From Bacteroidaceae bacterium (GTDB lineage Bacteria > Bacteroidota > Bacteroidia > Bacteroidales > Bacteroidaceae), in the NCBI GenBank assembly GCA_017470425.1, contig JAFUYT010000024.1, forward strand, positions 1-64,000: a stretch of DNA of 64,000 nt, written 5' to 3'. The translations under genes and the position numbers were made by a program. The notes beneath the pieces were generated by a model. The model had not been told where the DNA came from. It saw nothing but the letters and a program-made list of their open reading frames with translations, and searched no databases. This document shows positions 1 to 8,262 of the stretch, one piece after another (positions within the stretch are counted from its first letter, which is position 1; the number at the start of each line of letters is the position of its first letter).

Positions 1-1373
1 ATAACAGCAGCTATATCGACAAGACTTACGCCCGCATTGACGGCGGCAGCGACGCTCCCGGCTACCTGTGCAGCACCTATCCGCTCTACGCCATGGTCAG
101 CGGCGACGCGCTGACGCTGAAGTGTGGCGTCGTAGAAACGGGCGGACAGCTGTACACTACCGAGGAAATGTGGTATGCCTCGTGCGCTGATATCGCTACC
201 GTCGTCGTCGATGAGAGCTGTAAAAACTATACAGGCGCCTCGCTGCAAAACCTGTTCAACTCGTTCGCAAGCCTGCAGAGCATCAGCGGATTTGAACACC
301 TTAACACCGCAAACGCCACCAACATGAGCAATATGTTCATGTACTGCTACGCCCTGGACAATCTCGACCTGAGCAGTTTCGACACTTCCTGCGTGACCGA
401 CATGTCCAATATGTTCTCCTCTTGCCGCAAGCTGGCAAAGCTCAACCTCTGCGGTTGGGACACCAGAAAGGTCACAGATATGCGGACCATGTTCGAGACA
501 TGCACATCGCTCACCACGCTCAACCTCAGCAGCTTCGACACACGTAGCGTCAAATGGACGGCTCATCTGTTTGGCGATTGCCGAAACCTCGCCACCATCA
601 TCGTTGGTTACGACTGGTCAACAGCCTCCGTGACGAACAGCCTTAGCATGTTCTACGACTGCACCAGCCTCGTGGGGCAGGACGGAACGACTGTCGGCAC
701 CACCACGGATGCCTCCAAGGCCCACACCGGAACGGGCGGCTATCTGACCGACCTGACGCGCACGCTGACGGCCAATGCCGCCAACGGCAAGCGCTGGACC
801 ACGTTCTACACCGACAATGTGGGCTATACCATCAATGGCGGCGAGGAGGCCTGCGCCTATACCGCCACCTACAACGGGGGTGCAGGCACGCTGACGCTGC
901 ACAAGCTGGGCACCGACGGACGCAGCATCCCTGCCGGCACGGCAGTTATCGTCGTGGCCAGCGAAAGCAACACGCAGGTGGGCATGACGGTTGACAACAC
1001 GCTCGGCAACTTTGAGGGCGACAACGATCTGCACGGTGTAGATATAGACACACCCACCAGCACCATCCTGACAAACCTTGGCGACGGGACGCTCTACGTG
1101 CTGGGCAACAAGAATGCCCACTTCGGTTTCCATCAGTTCGAGGGCGCCACCATGGCTGGCCGCAAGGCGTTTCTGCTGGTGGACAGCGGTGTAGCACAGA
1201 GCCGCAGTCTGACGATGGTATTCGACGACGAGACAACAGGCATCAACGAAACTGTTGCTAAGGCTGAAGATGCAGGCAGTGGCTGGTACACGACCGACGG
1301 TCGTAAGCTCAACGCGAAGCCTACCGCAAAGGGGCTATATATTAATAATGGTCGTAAAACTATTGTAAAATAA
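1..1373 (+). CDS. DUF285/BspA-like surface protein, 5' end outside window
   Basis: The reading frame is open from the first bases of the window, so the N-terminus, including any signal peptide, lies upstream. Several copies of the DUF285 repeat are visible (pattern MSNMF..C..L..LDLSSFDT..V.DM), the leucine-rich-like solenoid of BspA-type surface proteins in Bacteroidales. A beta-rich region follows. The last 30 residues hold the pattern GWYTTDGRKLNA then KGLYINNGRKTIVK, a short tail also seen on three minus-strand proteins ending at 18315, 40404 and 47121. I infer export to the cell surface, probably by type IX secretion, and a role in adhesion; no substrate can be named. A 49-aa peptide gene starts 16 bases after the stop. 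An internal ATG at 93 is unlikely to be the true start. Confidence 0.85.
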   Translation, partial: NSSYIDKTYARIDGGSDAPGYLCSTYPLYAMVSGDALTLKCGVVETGGQLYTTEEMWYASCADIATVVVDESCKNYTGASLQNLFNSFASLQSISGFEHLNTANATNMSNMFMYCYALDNLDLSSFDTSCVTDMSNMFSSCRKLAKLNLCGWDTRKVTDMRTMFETCTSLTTLNLSSFDTRSVKWTAHLFGDCRNLATIIVGYDWSTASVTNSLSMFYDCTSLVGQDGTTVGTTTDASKAHTGTGGYLTDLTRTLTANAANGKRWTTFYTDNVGYTINGGEEACAYTATYNGGAGTLTLHKLGTDGRSIPAGTAVIVVASESNTQVGMTVDNTLGNFEGDNDLHGVDIDTPTSTILTNLGDGTLYVLGNKNAHFGFHQFEGATMAGRKAFLLVDSGVAQSRSLTMVFDDETTGINETVAKAEDAGSGWYTTDGRKLNAKPTAKGLYINNGRKTIVK

Positions 1374-1389
1374 AATGGAGGACACCACG

Positions 1390-1539
1390 ATGAAGAAGCA
1401 ATACATACAACCCATCATGCAGGCGGTGAAAATACAGCAAACACAGATGCTGTGCAGCAGCCCTTACGATGATGTAAAATCGCTCCGCACCTACGACGAT
1501 GACGATGATGTCATCAGCGACAAAGACGAAATATGGTAG
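1390..1539 (+). CDS. Small peptide, MKK..YI.P family (49 aa)
   Basis: A GGAGG ribosome binding site at 1377-1381 lies 8 bases before ATG 1390, which decides this start over the in-frame ATG at 1375. The product begins MKKQYIQPIMQAVKIQQ and ends in an acidic stretch closing with DKDEIW. Two other peptides in the window (18043-18198 and 40148-40333, both minus) share the N-terminal pattern and an acidic, tryptophan-containing end. It follows the stop of the DUF285 gene by 16 bases, so the two are probably co-transcribed. There is no hydrophobic signal segment or lipobox. The function is unknown; a RiPP-like precursor, a secretion partner of the upstream protein or a regulator are all possible. 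Confidence 0.7.
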   Translation: MKKQYIQPIMQAVKIQQTQMLCSSPYDDVKSLRTYDDDDDVISDKDEIW

Positions 1540-1552
1540 AAAGGAGAACATC

Positions 1553-2387
1553 ATGAAAAAGGAACTATGTAGCCATGAAGCCCACGGGCAACACCGTGAA
1601 GTTTCACGTGGTCAGAAGCGACGGCACGCCTTACAGTAAAGTCGCTTCCGCCAGCCTCCAGGCCGGCAAGTTCTACCATCCCACGCTCTCTGCCACCCTT
1701 GACGATGCCATTACTACGCCGCTGACGCTCGAAGCCATCGAGAGCGGCACAGTCTCGTTTCAGAACAAAGCCGCCGGTTCCGTCTATTACAGCATCGACG
1801 GCGGCGCACGCACCGAGATTCCTGCCGGCTCGACGGGCACCACACCCAAGCTGGCGGCAGGCCAGAAGGTCGCGTTCTATGGCGACAATGCCACTTATAC
1901 CACATCAAATAACTATTCCGAAATCTCCTGTACCGCTGGCTGCTACGTCTATGGAAACATCATGAGCCTCATCAGTTCGACCGACTTTCCCAATTGTAAG
2001 ACACTGACGGAGAACGATACCTTTCGTAACCTGTTCTCTCCGAATTCTTACATCTACAATCATGTTTCACGGTTATTGATGCTTCCCGCCACAACGCTGA
2101 CAGACGAGTGCTACTCGGGCATGTTCTCAGGCTGCACCAGCCTGACCAAAGCCCCCGACCTGCCCGCCACCACGTTGGCTAGCTATTGCTACAGAAGAAT
2201 GTTCAGTGGCTGCACCAGCCTCCGCAGCATCAAGTGCTTAGCCACGAACATCTCTGCATCTAATTGTACCGCCGACTGGCTCAGTGGCGTATCCGCAACC
2301 GGCACGTTCACCAAGGCCTCGTCAATGACGGACTGGACGGAAGGCGCCAGCGGCATCCCCGCAGGCTGGACAGTCGAAAACGAATAG
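1553..2387 (+). pseudogene. 5'-truncated, frameshifted fimbrillin/BspA-like surface protein gene
   Basis: A good ribosome binding site (AAGGAG, 1541-1546) precedes ATG 1553, but that frame stops after 28 codons. The long frame opens only at ATG 1575, with no binding site of its own, and encodes 270 residues. Its first 45 residues look like the end of a Mfa/FimA-type fimbrillin domain (VKFHVVRSDGTPYSK, LQAGKFYHPTL). Next comes a beta-rich segment, then three repeats of the type LPATTL...CY..MFSGCTSL. No signal peptide or lipobox remains. Removing one A from the A-run at 1556-1560 would join the two frames, but the product would still lack its exported N-terminus. I infer a deletion that joined an old start region to the middle of the gene. 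Translation from 1575 as a cytosolic fragment cannot be excluded. Confidence 0.65.
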
Positions 2388-2420
2388 ATACAGACCATTT
2401 TCGGCAAAAAGTGAAAATTC

Positions 2421-2450
2421 CCCCGAACTTTGTGCAAAAGAAGTTCGGGG
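2421..2450 (+). terminator. Intrinsic terminator after the truncated surface protein gene
   Basis: A perfect 10-bp stem (CCCCGAACTT with AAGTTCGGGG) encloses a 10-base loop and is followed by ATTTTT. It sits 34 bases after the stop at 2387. Confidence 0.75.
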
Positions 2451-2459
2451 ATTTTTCCG

Positions 2460-2467
2460 TACCTTTG
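2460..2467 (+). promoter_or_regulatory. Bacteroidota -7 promoter box TACCTTTG
   Basis: It matches TAnnTTTG exactly and lies 13 bases before ATG 2481. No good -33 TTTG lies at the usual 19-21 base spacing. It would drive the reductase remnant and the intact flavin reductase at 2650. Confidence 0.55.
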
Positions 2468-2480
2468 CGGCCAGTTAAGC

Positions 2481-2620
2481 ATGACGAATATGAAGGTATT
2501 GCTGATTAACGGATGTTCATATGCCAAGGATTGTACTGCTACGGCCTTTGGCGTAGTGGCAGAATAAGAGCTCCCCTGACCGAGCAGGACATCAAGGAAA
2601 TACTGATAGCAAGCCTGTAA
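2481..2620 (+). pseudogene. Remnant of a flavodoxin-like NAD(P)H-dependent FMN reductase gene
   Basis: From ATG 2481 (or 2490) the frame reads MKVLLINGCSYAKDCTA then stops at 2567. This is the typical beta-1 strand and phosphate-binding loop of flavodoxin-fold FMN reductases (usual form MKVLLINGSPHAKG.T). A second short frame, 2576-2620, reads LTEQDIKEILIASL and stops, and could be the last residues of the same protein. The usual length is about 180 residues, so roughly three quarters is missing. Family assignment of the first part is reasonable; that of the tail is inference. It sits directly before an intact flavin reductase and a cupin remnant. Confidence 0.6.
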
Positions 2621-2649
2621 ATAAAAGATAACAAAAACAGCAACGAATT

Positions 2650-3216
2650 ATGAAAAGCTTCAAATCAAATGCGTGGCTTTTGCCACAACCCGTGCTGATC
2701 ATCGGCACCTATGACAAGGACGGCAAACCTAATGCCATGAACGCTGCATGGGGAAGTCAGTGGGATATGCACGAGATCGTCATATCGCTCGGCTCTCATC
2801 AGACGACTGACAACCTCAAAGACAATGCGGACCTCACCGTGACATTCGCTACAAGAGAGACGATGATAGCATCTGACTATGTGGGTATCGTAAGTGGAAG
2901 GAACACACCCGACAAAATGGAGAAGACAGGGTGGACGATAGAGAAAGCCCCCAACGTGAATGCTCCTGTGTTCAAGGAGTTCCCGATGACACTGGAATGT
3001 CGCGTCAAGGAGAAGATCGACGAGAGTGAGACGGGATATTACCTTGTGGCCGAGATTGTCAACATACTCTGTGACGAGAAGTATCTGGCAGAAGACGGTA
3101 AGCCCGATGTGGAGAAGATGCAACTGATCACCTACGACCCTGTCCATCACACATATATCCAGCTGGGCAAGACCGTAGGCAAAGCATTCTCCGACGGAAA
3201 GCAGATGAAAGGGTAA
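2650..3216 (+). CDS. Flavin reductase family protein (flavoredoxin-like)
   Basis: A 188-residue protein with the split-barrel flavin-reductase-like fold. The N-terminus reads QPVLIIGTYDKDGKPNAMNAAW, followed by ISLG..H.T..NL and FPMTLECRV, all typical of the flavoredoxin branch that binds FMN without a covalent link. Family members reduce flavin or act as electron carriers in the cytoplasm; the partner here is unknown. There is no signal peptide. Both neighbours are broken: the reductase remnant upstream and the cupin remnant starting 2 bases after the stop. This gene seems to be the only survivor of a small redox operon, and length and ends look intact. Confidence 0.9.
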   Translation: MKSFKSNAWLLPQPVLIIGTYDKDGKPNAMNAAWGSQWDMHEIVISLGSHQTTDNLKDNADLTVTFATRETMIASDYVGIVSGRNTPDKMEKTGWTIEKAPNVNAPVFKEFPMTLECRVKEKIDESETGYYLVAEIVNILCDEKYLAEDGKPDVEKMQLITYDPVHHTYIQLGKTVGKAFSDGKQMKG

Positions 3217-3217
3217 G

Positions 3218-3346
3218 AAGCACTGGCATGGTGCCGCCTGCGACAGCTGAATGCAGCACCTAACCTATCACGCCAACGTACAGCCCGGCAACAGCAACGA
3301 ATGGCTGGAACCTGTGACAGACGATGTGTATGATCAACTGAAATGA
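3218..3346 (+). pseudogene. 3' remnant of a cupin gene
   Basis: One frame reads KHWHGAACDS, a TGA stop (3248-3250), then MQHLTYHANVQPGN and SNEWLEPVTDDVYDQLK before TGA 3344. The KHWHGAA motif and the SNEWLEPV end are typical of the C-terminal half of small cupins often found with carboxymuconolactone decarboxylases and reductases. The TGA stands where these proteins usually carry tryptophan, so a TGG to TGA change is likely. Everything upstream of the motif is missing, including the first metal-binding histidines. It abuts the flavin reductase stop, so a deletion probably removed the front of the gene. Confidence 0.65.
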
Positions 3347-3427
3347 GGGTTTGAGTAGAAGTCCTTTGCAAGCAAAGCGCCATAGCCGAGCGGCTGTGGA
3401 TGCCGGTGATGGCAATCAGCATCATGC

Positions 3428-4555
3428 TTATTGCTGCCAAATTTTATTGTAAATTTCTAAATGCTTCTCTATTACATCCTCTATTGCGAACTCCCGTTCG
3501 GCTTTCTCCCTTGCAGCCTTACCCATTCTGACACGTAATGCCTTGTCCTCAATCAGGATGCGTAGTTTCTCTGCAAGGGATTCACTGTTCTTGACAGGAA
3601 TCAGGAATCCGTTGATACCGTCGTCCACCACGTCCTTGCATCCGATGGAGTTTGTTGTGACGATGGGTTTGCCCACGGCGCAGGCATCAATGAGCGACTT
3701 GGGGACGCCCTCGCGGTAGTAGCTCGGGAATGCCACGATGTGACACTGCTCCAGAACAGTCCTGATGTCCTTCTGGAAATTCATCCACTTAATGTATTTA
3801 CCGTCACAGCGTGTCTCAAGTTCCTCTTTCGAAACGGCGTCGGCGTTGTCTGCAAGTCTGCCGCAGAGCCAGAACTCCAGTCGTCCCTCATAGTCTTGTC
3901 GCAGCATCTCCGCCGCCTCTATCAGCTCCATGACACCTTTCTCCTTCACCATCCTGGCAGAGAAAACCACCTTCAGTGTGTCGCTCTCTGGCTCTGGCAC
4001 ATATCTGAAGACGTTTAGATCGACACCGGAGCCCTTGATGAACTCAGTCTGACTGTCTGCAATGACATGGTGATTTAGGAATAGGCTATTGTCCTCATGG
4101 TTCTGGAAGATTACCTTCACTCCCTTCCTTTTGTTTGAGAATCGCATCACAGCCAAAATGCCTCTTGCTGTCATTCCCATCTTGTTGTTGGAGAAGATGG
4201 CTCCCAGCCCGCTAATGGCATTCGCCACGCCGCGGACGCTGGCCAGCTTGGCTGCAAGTCCGCCCCAAAGACAGGTCTTCAGTCCCACGTGATGTATGAT
4301 GGCATCCTTGTTCTTTCTGTAGAGTGAATATAGAAACCAGAAAGTCCGGAACTCCTGAATAGGGTTCATTCCCGTAGGATTGACAGGTAATTCCATTACT
4401 TCCAGTCCCATTCCCTCCACTTCGTGCCGTTGTCCTGTATCCTTGCACACCACTGTGACCTCCCACCCGGCTTTCTGCGCAGCCAGGGCAATGTCCTTCC
4501 GGTGAGAAAGGAAGAATCGGTCTTCGTTGACGATGATAAAAAGTTTCTTTGTCAT
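3428..4555 (-). CDS. Glycosyltransferase family 4 (last gene of the exopolysaccharide operon)
   Basis: A 375-residue GT-B fold transferase. The N-terminal domain reads LFIIVNEDRFFLSHRKDIA; the C-terminal donor-binding domain has VFSARMVKEKGV, then REGVPKSLIDACAVGKPIV and DDGINGFLIP, the usual GT4 nucleotide-sugar pocket. The start is ATG 4555, overlapping the stop of the preceding gene as ATGA; an upstream in-frame ATG at 4570 lies inside that gene and is less likely. The protein should add a sugar to the lipid-linked repeat unit on the cytoplasmic side of the inner membrane. The sugar and linkage cannot be read from the sequence. Confidence 0.9.
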   Translation of the reverse strand: MTKKLFIIVNEDRFFLSHRKDIALAAQKAGWEVTVVCKDTGQRHEVEGMGLEVMELPVNPTGMNPIQEFRTFWFLYSLYRKNKDAIIHHVGLKTCLWGGLAAKLASVRGVANAISGLGAIFSNNKMGMTARGILAVMRFSNKRKGVKVIFQNHEDNSLFLNHHVIADSQTEFIKGSGVDLNVFRYVPEPESDTLKVVFSARMVKEKGVMELIEAAEMLRQDYEGRLEFWLCGRLADNADAVSKEELETRCDGKYIKWMNFQKDIRTVLEQCHIVAFPSYYREGVPKSLIDACAVGKPIVTTNSIGCKDVVDDGINGFLIPVKNSESLAEKLRILIEDKALRVRMGKAAREKAEREFAIEDVIEKHLEIYNKIWQQ

Positions 4556-5643
4556 ATTGCTTGTTCCCAAAATTCTTTGTTTTTATTGAACGAGAAATAC
4601 TTGTTGTAGTTCTCTTTCGCATTCTTCGACATGCTTGAATAGTATTCCCAATCGGTTGACAGTTCAATGATGGCCTCCTTCCATGTCATTCCTGTTGTTT
4701 CTTCATCAATGAGATATCCGAAGTCCTTGGTCACTATTTGCTTGTTAAAGCCAACGGCTGATGCTATGACAGGCATAGCCGTTGACATATATTGAATCAA
4801 TTTGAACCCTCCCTTGCCTCTGGTGAACTCCGTGTCGGGTAGAGGCATCAGTCCGATGTGTGAACATAGTATTTCCTTTTTGGCGATTGCCTTGTCCCAA
4901 AGGATATTGACAATCTCCAGACAGGATGCCTCTGCCATGAGGAACTTGTTGCATACCACATGAAGAGAGAGCTTCTTACCGTTCAGCGCTTTCAGGGCCT
5001 TGGCAGCATCGTCTAATGCAGGGACTATCGCCTGAATGTACTCCAGGCCTATTGCTGTCGCCACCCAGACGAGGCGAATCTCATCGCCATAGAGCAACTG
5101 TCGCTGCGCGAGAACTTCTTCTGTGTCATAACACAGGAAGTCACCGTCGGTCGTAGGGAGAACTTTTACTTTATGGGTGAAACGTTTGTCAATCAGCGAC
5201 TGCAAGATGTTGGTGGAGACAACAATGGTATCGCTGTTTTTGGAATAAAAATGGAAATCAGGAGGAGAACACCGCTTGTTCGCCAGGATATTGTCGTCTA
5301 ATTCCCAAATGATCTTGTTCCGCTTGGCAAGCCGCCTGATGAGGAATTTGTGCAGGGCAGGCAGATGACGCGGTACAATGGCACGTGCAAGGATGATGGT
5401 TCCGTCCTTCATCGCCAGGCTATCCTCCACGAGGAATATCAACGTGCGGAACACATAGAAAAAATATAAAAAGACGGAATAGACAAACAGCCCGTTCTTC
5501 CCATGATTGTGCCACCACGTGTAGATGCCGTCGGGCAAGGCCGAATGGAACCTCACCCCTGATGACAGGAAATACTGTGTCAGCCGGTAATAGCTCGATG
5601 GCGTCAGCCTGGCATTTTCAACATGTATGGATACCTTCTTCAT
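4552..5643 (-). CDS. Putative glycosyltransferase, GT4-like, GT-B fold
   Basis: A 363-residue protein starting MKKVSIHVENARLTPSSYYR. The middle has WELDDNILA, common in GT4-like proteins of surface polysaccharide clusters, and the C-terminal part has GLMPLPDTEFTRGKGGFKL followed by QYMSTAMPVIASAVG, equivalent to the donor-binding loop. Its start follows the upstream transferase with a 6-base gap and its stop overlaps the next gene by 4 bases, so translation is probably coupled. A hydrophobic stretch near residues 53-72 may hold it at the membrane. Donor and acceptor are unknown. Confidence 0.8.
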   Translation of the reverse strand: MKKVSIHVENARLTPSSYYRLTQYFLSSGVRFHSALPDGIYTWWHNHGKNGLFVYSVFLYFFYVFRTLIFLVEDSLAMKDGTIILARAIVPRHLPALHKFLIRRLAKRNKIIWELDDNILANKRCSPPDFHFYSKNSDTIVVSTNILQSLIDKRFTHKVKVLPTTDGDFLCYDTEEVLAQRQLLYGDEIRLVWVATAIGLEYIQAIVPALDDAAKALKALNGKKLSLHVVCNKFLMAEASCLEIVNILWDKAIAKKEILCSHIGLMPLPDTEFTRGKGGFKLIQYMSTAMPVIASAVGFNKQIVTKDFGYLIDEETTGMTWKEAIIELSTDWEYYSSMSKNAKENYNKYFSFNKNKEFWEQAI

Positions 5644-5649
5644 GATGAT

Positions 5650-6534
5650 TCAGTTTTTACATTTAGGAGAGGAGATGCCAGCGGCAAGCCCCTTCACCAT
5701 GTTGATCCAGCATTTACAACCGGACTTGATGAATATAGGGAAATAGATGAGCCGGGCCAAATGCTTGATGGCGTGGTTGATCTTCCATTGCAGGGGCACG
5801 TAGCTTCTTCTCAATAGCCACAGGTGGTTGCGGAACTGATAGTAGTACCTGATGGGGGAGGAAACGATGATCGTATATCCGCAAATGTAGATGGTTTTCA
5901 GTCCTACCATGTGTTTGATGGTCACGTTTGGAGTGAAGCCGCAGATGAAGCCCTTGCTTCTGGCGCGCCAGCACCACTCAAAGTCCACATAGTCTATAAA
6001 TAGGCGCTCGTCGTTCAGCCCCACCGCTTCCAGGACTTCTCTGGTCGTGCATCCGCCAGAAGAAATCAACTCCCTTCGCGGAATAAAGTCAGCCGACAGG
6101 GCATGGTCTTTGTGGATGACCGATTTGTACGCCTTGCCAGTTTCCTTGTTTTCCGTCGCAGGCCCTAAGAAGGCCAGACGTGGGAAATCCCTTTTTATCT
6201 TCTCAAAACAGTTCACGATCTCTTCCGGATAAGAGTCGGGCACCGTGCTGTCCTGGTCAAGGAATACGATGTGGGTGGCATCGGTATGGTCGAGGACATA
6301 TCGGCAGCCTATGTTCTGGGCCTTCGCAATCCCCATGTTCTCCTGCAACGATACATAGTGCATCTTGCCGAGCCTGTCTCCCTGAAAAGCCGGCTCTGGC
6401 GAATTATCTACTATCACGCCATTATGAGCCCCAGACAGCCTCCGTACGTTGGCAGTCTCCTCTTTGCTGGGGTTGTACAGCACAATGACGGCAGCAACGT
6501 TATGCACAGAACATTTTATTCCCGGATTTGCCAT
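5650..6534 (-). CDS. Glycosyltransferase family 2, rhamnosyltransferase-like
   Basis: A GT-A transferase of 294 residues. It has VAAVIVLYNPSKEE at the N-terminus, IVFLDQDSTVP as the metal-binding aspartate region and DYVDFEWCWRARSKGF, the ED-like motif seen in rhamnosyltransferase-type GT2 enzymes. I start it at ATG 6534, one base after the stop of the upstream gene and about 10 bases after an AGGAGG; the longer frame from 6606 runs inside the upstream gene. It belongs to the operon that builds the repeat unit. Rhamnose as donor is only a family tendency. Confidence 0.88.
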   Translation of the reverse strand: MANPGIKCSVHNVAAVIVLYNPSKEETANVRRLSGAHNGVIVDNSPEPAFQGDRLGKMHYVSLQENMGIAKAQNIGCRYVLDHTDATHIVFLDQDSTVPDSYPEEIVNCFEKIKRDFPRLAFLGPATENKETGKAYKSVIHKDHALSADFIPRRELISSGGCTTREVLEAVGLNDERLFIDYVDFEWCWRARSKGFICGFTPNVTIKHMVGLKTIYICGYTIIVSSPIRYYYQFRNHLWLLRRSYVPLQWKINHAIKHLARLIYFPIFIKSGCKCWINMVKGLAAGISSPKCKN

Positions 6535-6535
6535 A

Positions 6536-7387
6536 TCAATATCTGCCCCTCCTGATGCGACGCTTATATCTGAGTTTTGCCAATAGGTATTCCAGCCATG
6601 AGCCATAGCCGAGTGAGGAGAGCATGGCGTAGTACTGTCGGTTGCTTCTGACCACTTTCTTTAGATTCTGAAGTCTGTAGCGCAGCCCGATGTCGGCGGC
6701 CTTTGTGCCCGTAGCCCCAAGAGTGTTGCTGCCATGCTGACGGTAGAGGACGGTTTTTTCTTCAATGCCTTTGAGGATGCCTCCGCACTTGAGCACACAG
6801 AGGCACACCCAGATGTCGTGCATCAGAGCCTTGTCGGCAGGGAAACCATCGACCGCAGTTTTGGTTTGGTGATTGAAAAGCATGGTGCATCCGGTGGCTA
6901 TTGCCGTGTGACCTCCGCAGTCATCAAAAGTCCTGATGTATTGCGGGTAAACGCCAGCATGTTCCCACATCGATGGGAAAAGAGGCGAGAGATGCTCATC
7001 AACAATCTGCAAGTCGGTATAGACGGCAATGGCTTTGTGGGGATGCTGTTCTTCTTGCTCTTTCAGTACATCTATCGACAGCTCGATTTTCTTGGGCAGC
7101 CACACGTCGTCCTGGTCACAGAACATGTAGTAGCGTGCCTCCACCCACTTCATCATACTCAGGAAGTTGCTGCGCGGGCCGCCTGTAGGAGGATAGTCCA
7201 ACAGCGTTATTTTGTCGGGGTGGCTGGCCGCGAAGTCCTTGATGATTGCGACGGTGCCATCCCGAGAACCGTCATCGTGCACATAGAGATGCCAGTCCTG
7301 GTAAGTCTGAGCCAAGAGGGAGTCCAACTGTTCCTTGATGAACCTCTCTCCATTATAGGTCGCGAGTAGTATGGCTATGGTGCTCAT
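6536..7387 (-). CDS. Glycosyltransferase family 2
   Basis: A 283-residue GT-A enzyme. Key motifs are IAILLATYNGERFIKEQLDSL (residues 4-24), YVHDDGSRDGT and MFCDQDDVW, giving the nucleotide-binding and metal-binding aspartates, then LMHDIWV and a basic C-terminus. It is closely similar along its length to the next protein upstream (7384-8256), which points to a tandem duplication. Start ATG overlaps the stop of that gene by 4 bases. Expected to add one sugar during repeat-unit assembly. Confidence 0.9.
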   Translation of the reverse strand: MSTIAILLATYNGERFIKEQLDSLLAQTYQDWHLYVHDDGSRDGTVAIIKDFAASHPDKITLLDYPPTGGPRSNFLSMMKWVEARYYMFCDQDDVWLPKKIELSIDVLKEQEEQHPHKAIAVYTDLQIVDEHLSPLFPSMWEHAGVYPQYIRTFDDCGGHTAIATGCTMLFNHQTKTAVDGFPADKALMHDIWVCLCVLKCGGILKGIEEKTVLYRQHGSNTLGATGTKAADIGLRYRLQNLKKVVRSNRQYYAMLSSLGYGSWLEYLLAKLRYKRRIRRGRY

Positions 7388-8256
7388 GTCTGTTTATTCT
7401 GTGATCGTTTATCCATCATGTCTCTTAAATGCTCGTGACATTTTTTCCCATATTGATGTTTGTAACGCAAGTATTTGAATAGCGAACCATAGCCAAGAGC
7501 GTTCAGCATACGGTAGTGCTTGTAGTTAGCCACGATGCTCTTCTTGATGTTCAGCAGTCTTTTCATCCGGCTATACTGAACCCAGTGGTTAACGCCTATC
7601 TCGTTGTTGCTGTGCTGACGATAATAGACTAAGGGTTCATCGATAGCTTTTATGACTCCACCGGCACGCAGTACGCAAAGCGTAATCCATGAATCGTGCA
7701 TCACGGCATTGTCTGCAGGGAACACTACCGTGTCCTTGGCCCGCTTGTTAAACAGCATGGTACAGCCCGTGACGAATTCCAAGGCTCCTGCTTTGTCGAA
7801 GGTGGTGAGAAGCTCAGGATAGATGCGCTCCTGCTCCCATAGGGTTGTACCCGTCTGGTGCAGCTCGCTGTCAACGATGAACAGGTCGGAGAATACCAAG
7901 ACGGGCTTGCCGGGATTACTGCGCTCCGCTTCCTTCATCTTGGCCATTTGCTTTTCTATCTTGTCCGCACACCACTTGTCATCCTGATCGCTGAAAAGAT
8001 AATAGTCGGCTTGGACGGCCTGTAGGAGACTGAAGAAGTTGTTCTTGGCGCCGTGCTGGCTTGGATAGTCGAGGATGATGAAATTATCATATTTCGCCGC
8101 ATATTCCCTCAGGATGTTACAGGTCTGGTCCATAGACCCGTCATCATGGACATAGATTGTCCAGCCCTTGAAGGTCTGCTGGTAGAGGGAGTCTATCTGT
8201 TCCCTGAGATAGCGCTCTCCGTTATATGTTGCTAACAATATGGCTACGTTTCCCAT
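7384..8256 (-). CDS. Glycosyltransferase family 2 (paralogue of the neighbour)
   Basis: A 290-residue GT-A enzyme with VAILLATYNGERYLREQID, YVHDDGSMDQT and LFSDQDDKW. It aligns with its downstream neighbour over nearly the full length, including shared motifs around GCTMLFN, MHDSWITLCVL and YRQH. It lies 6 bases after the flippase gene and overlaps the next gene by 4 bases. The family covers many sugars, so the donor is not predicted. The C-terminal region is rich in lysine and arginine, compatible with contact with the inner membrane. Confidence 0.9.
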   Translation of the reverse strand: MGNVAILLATYNGERYLREQIDSLYQQTFKGWTIYVHDDGSMDQTCNILREYAAKYDNFIILDYPSQHGAKNNFFSLLQAVQADYYLFSDQDDKWCADKIEKQMAKMKEAERSNPGKPVLVFSDLFIVDSELHQTGTTLWEQERIYPELLTTFDKAGALEFVTGCTMLFNKRAKDTVVFPADNAVMHDSWITLCVLRAGGVIKAIDEPLVYYRQHSNNEIGVNHWVQYSRMKRLLNIKKSIVANYKHYRMLNALGYGSLFKYLRYKHQYGKKCHEHLRDMMDKRSQNKQT

Positions 8257-8262
8257 TTCTTA

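Noticed and set aside
3360-3427. tRNA-like sequence near GCCATAGCCGAGCGGCTG
   Set aside because: It resembles part of a D-arm, but no anticodon arm, T-arm (GTTCRA) or acceptor stem could be built.
3147-3440. Minus-strand frame of 97 codons between the flavin reductase and the glycosyltransferase
   Set aside because: It overlaps the end of the flavin reductase and the cupin remnant in antisense, with no family resemblance. The bases 3347-3427 hold nothing I can assign.
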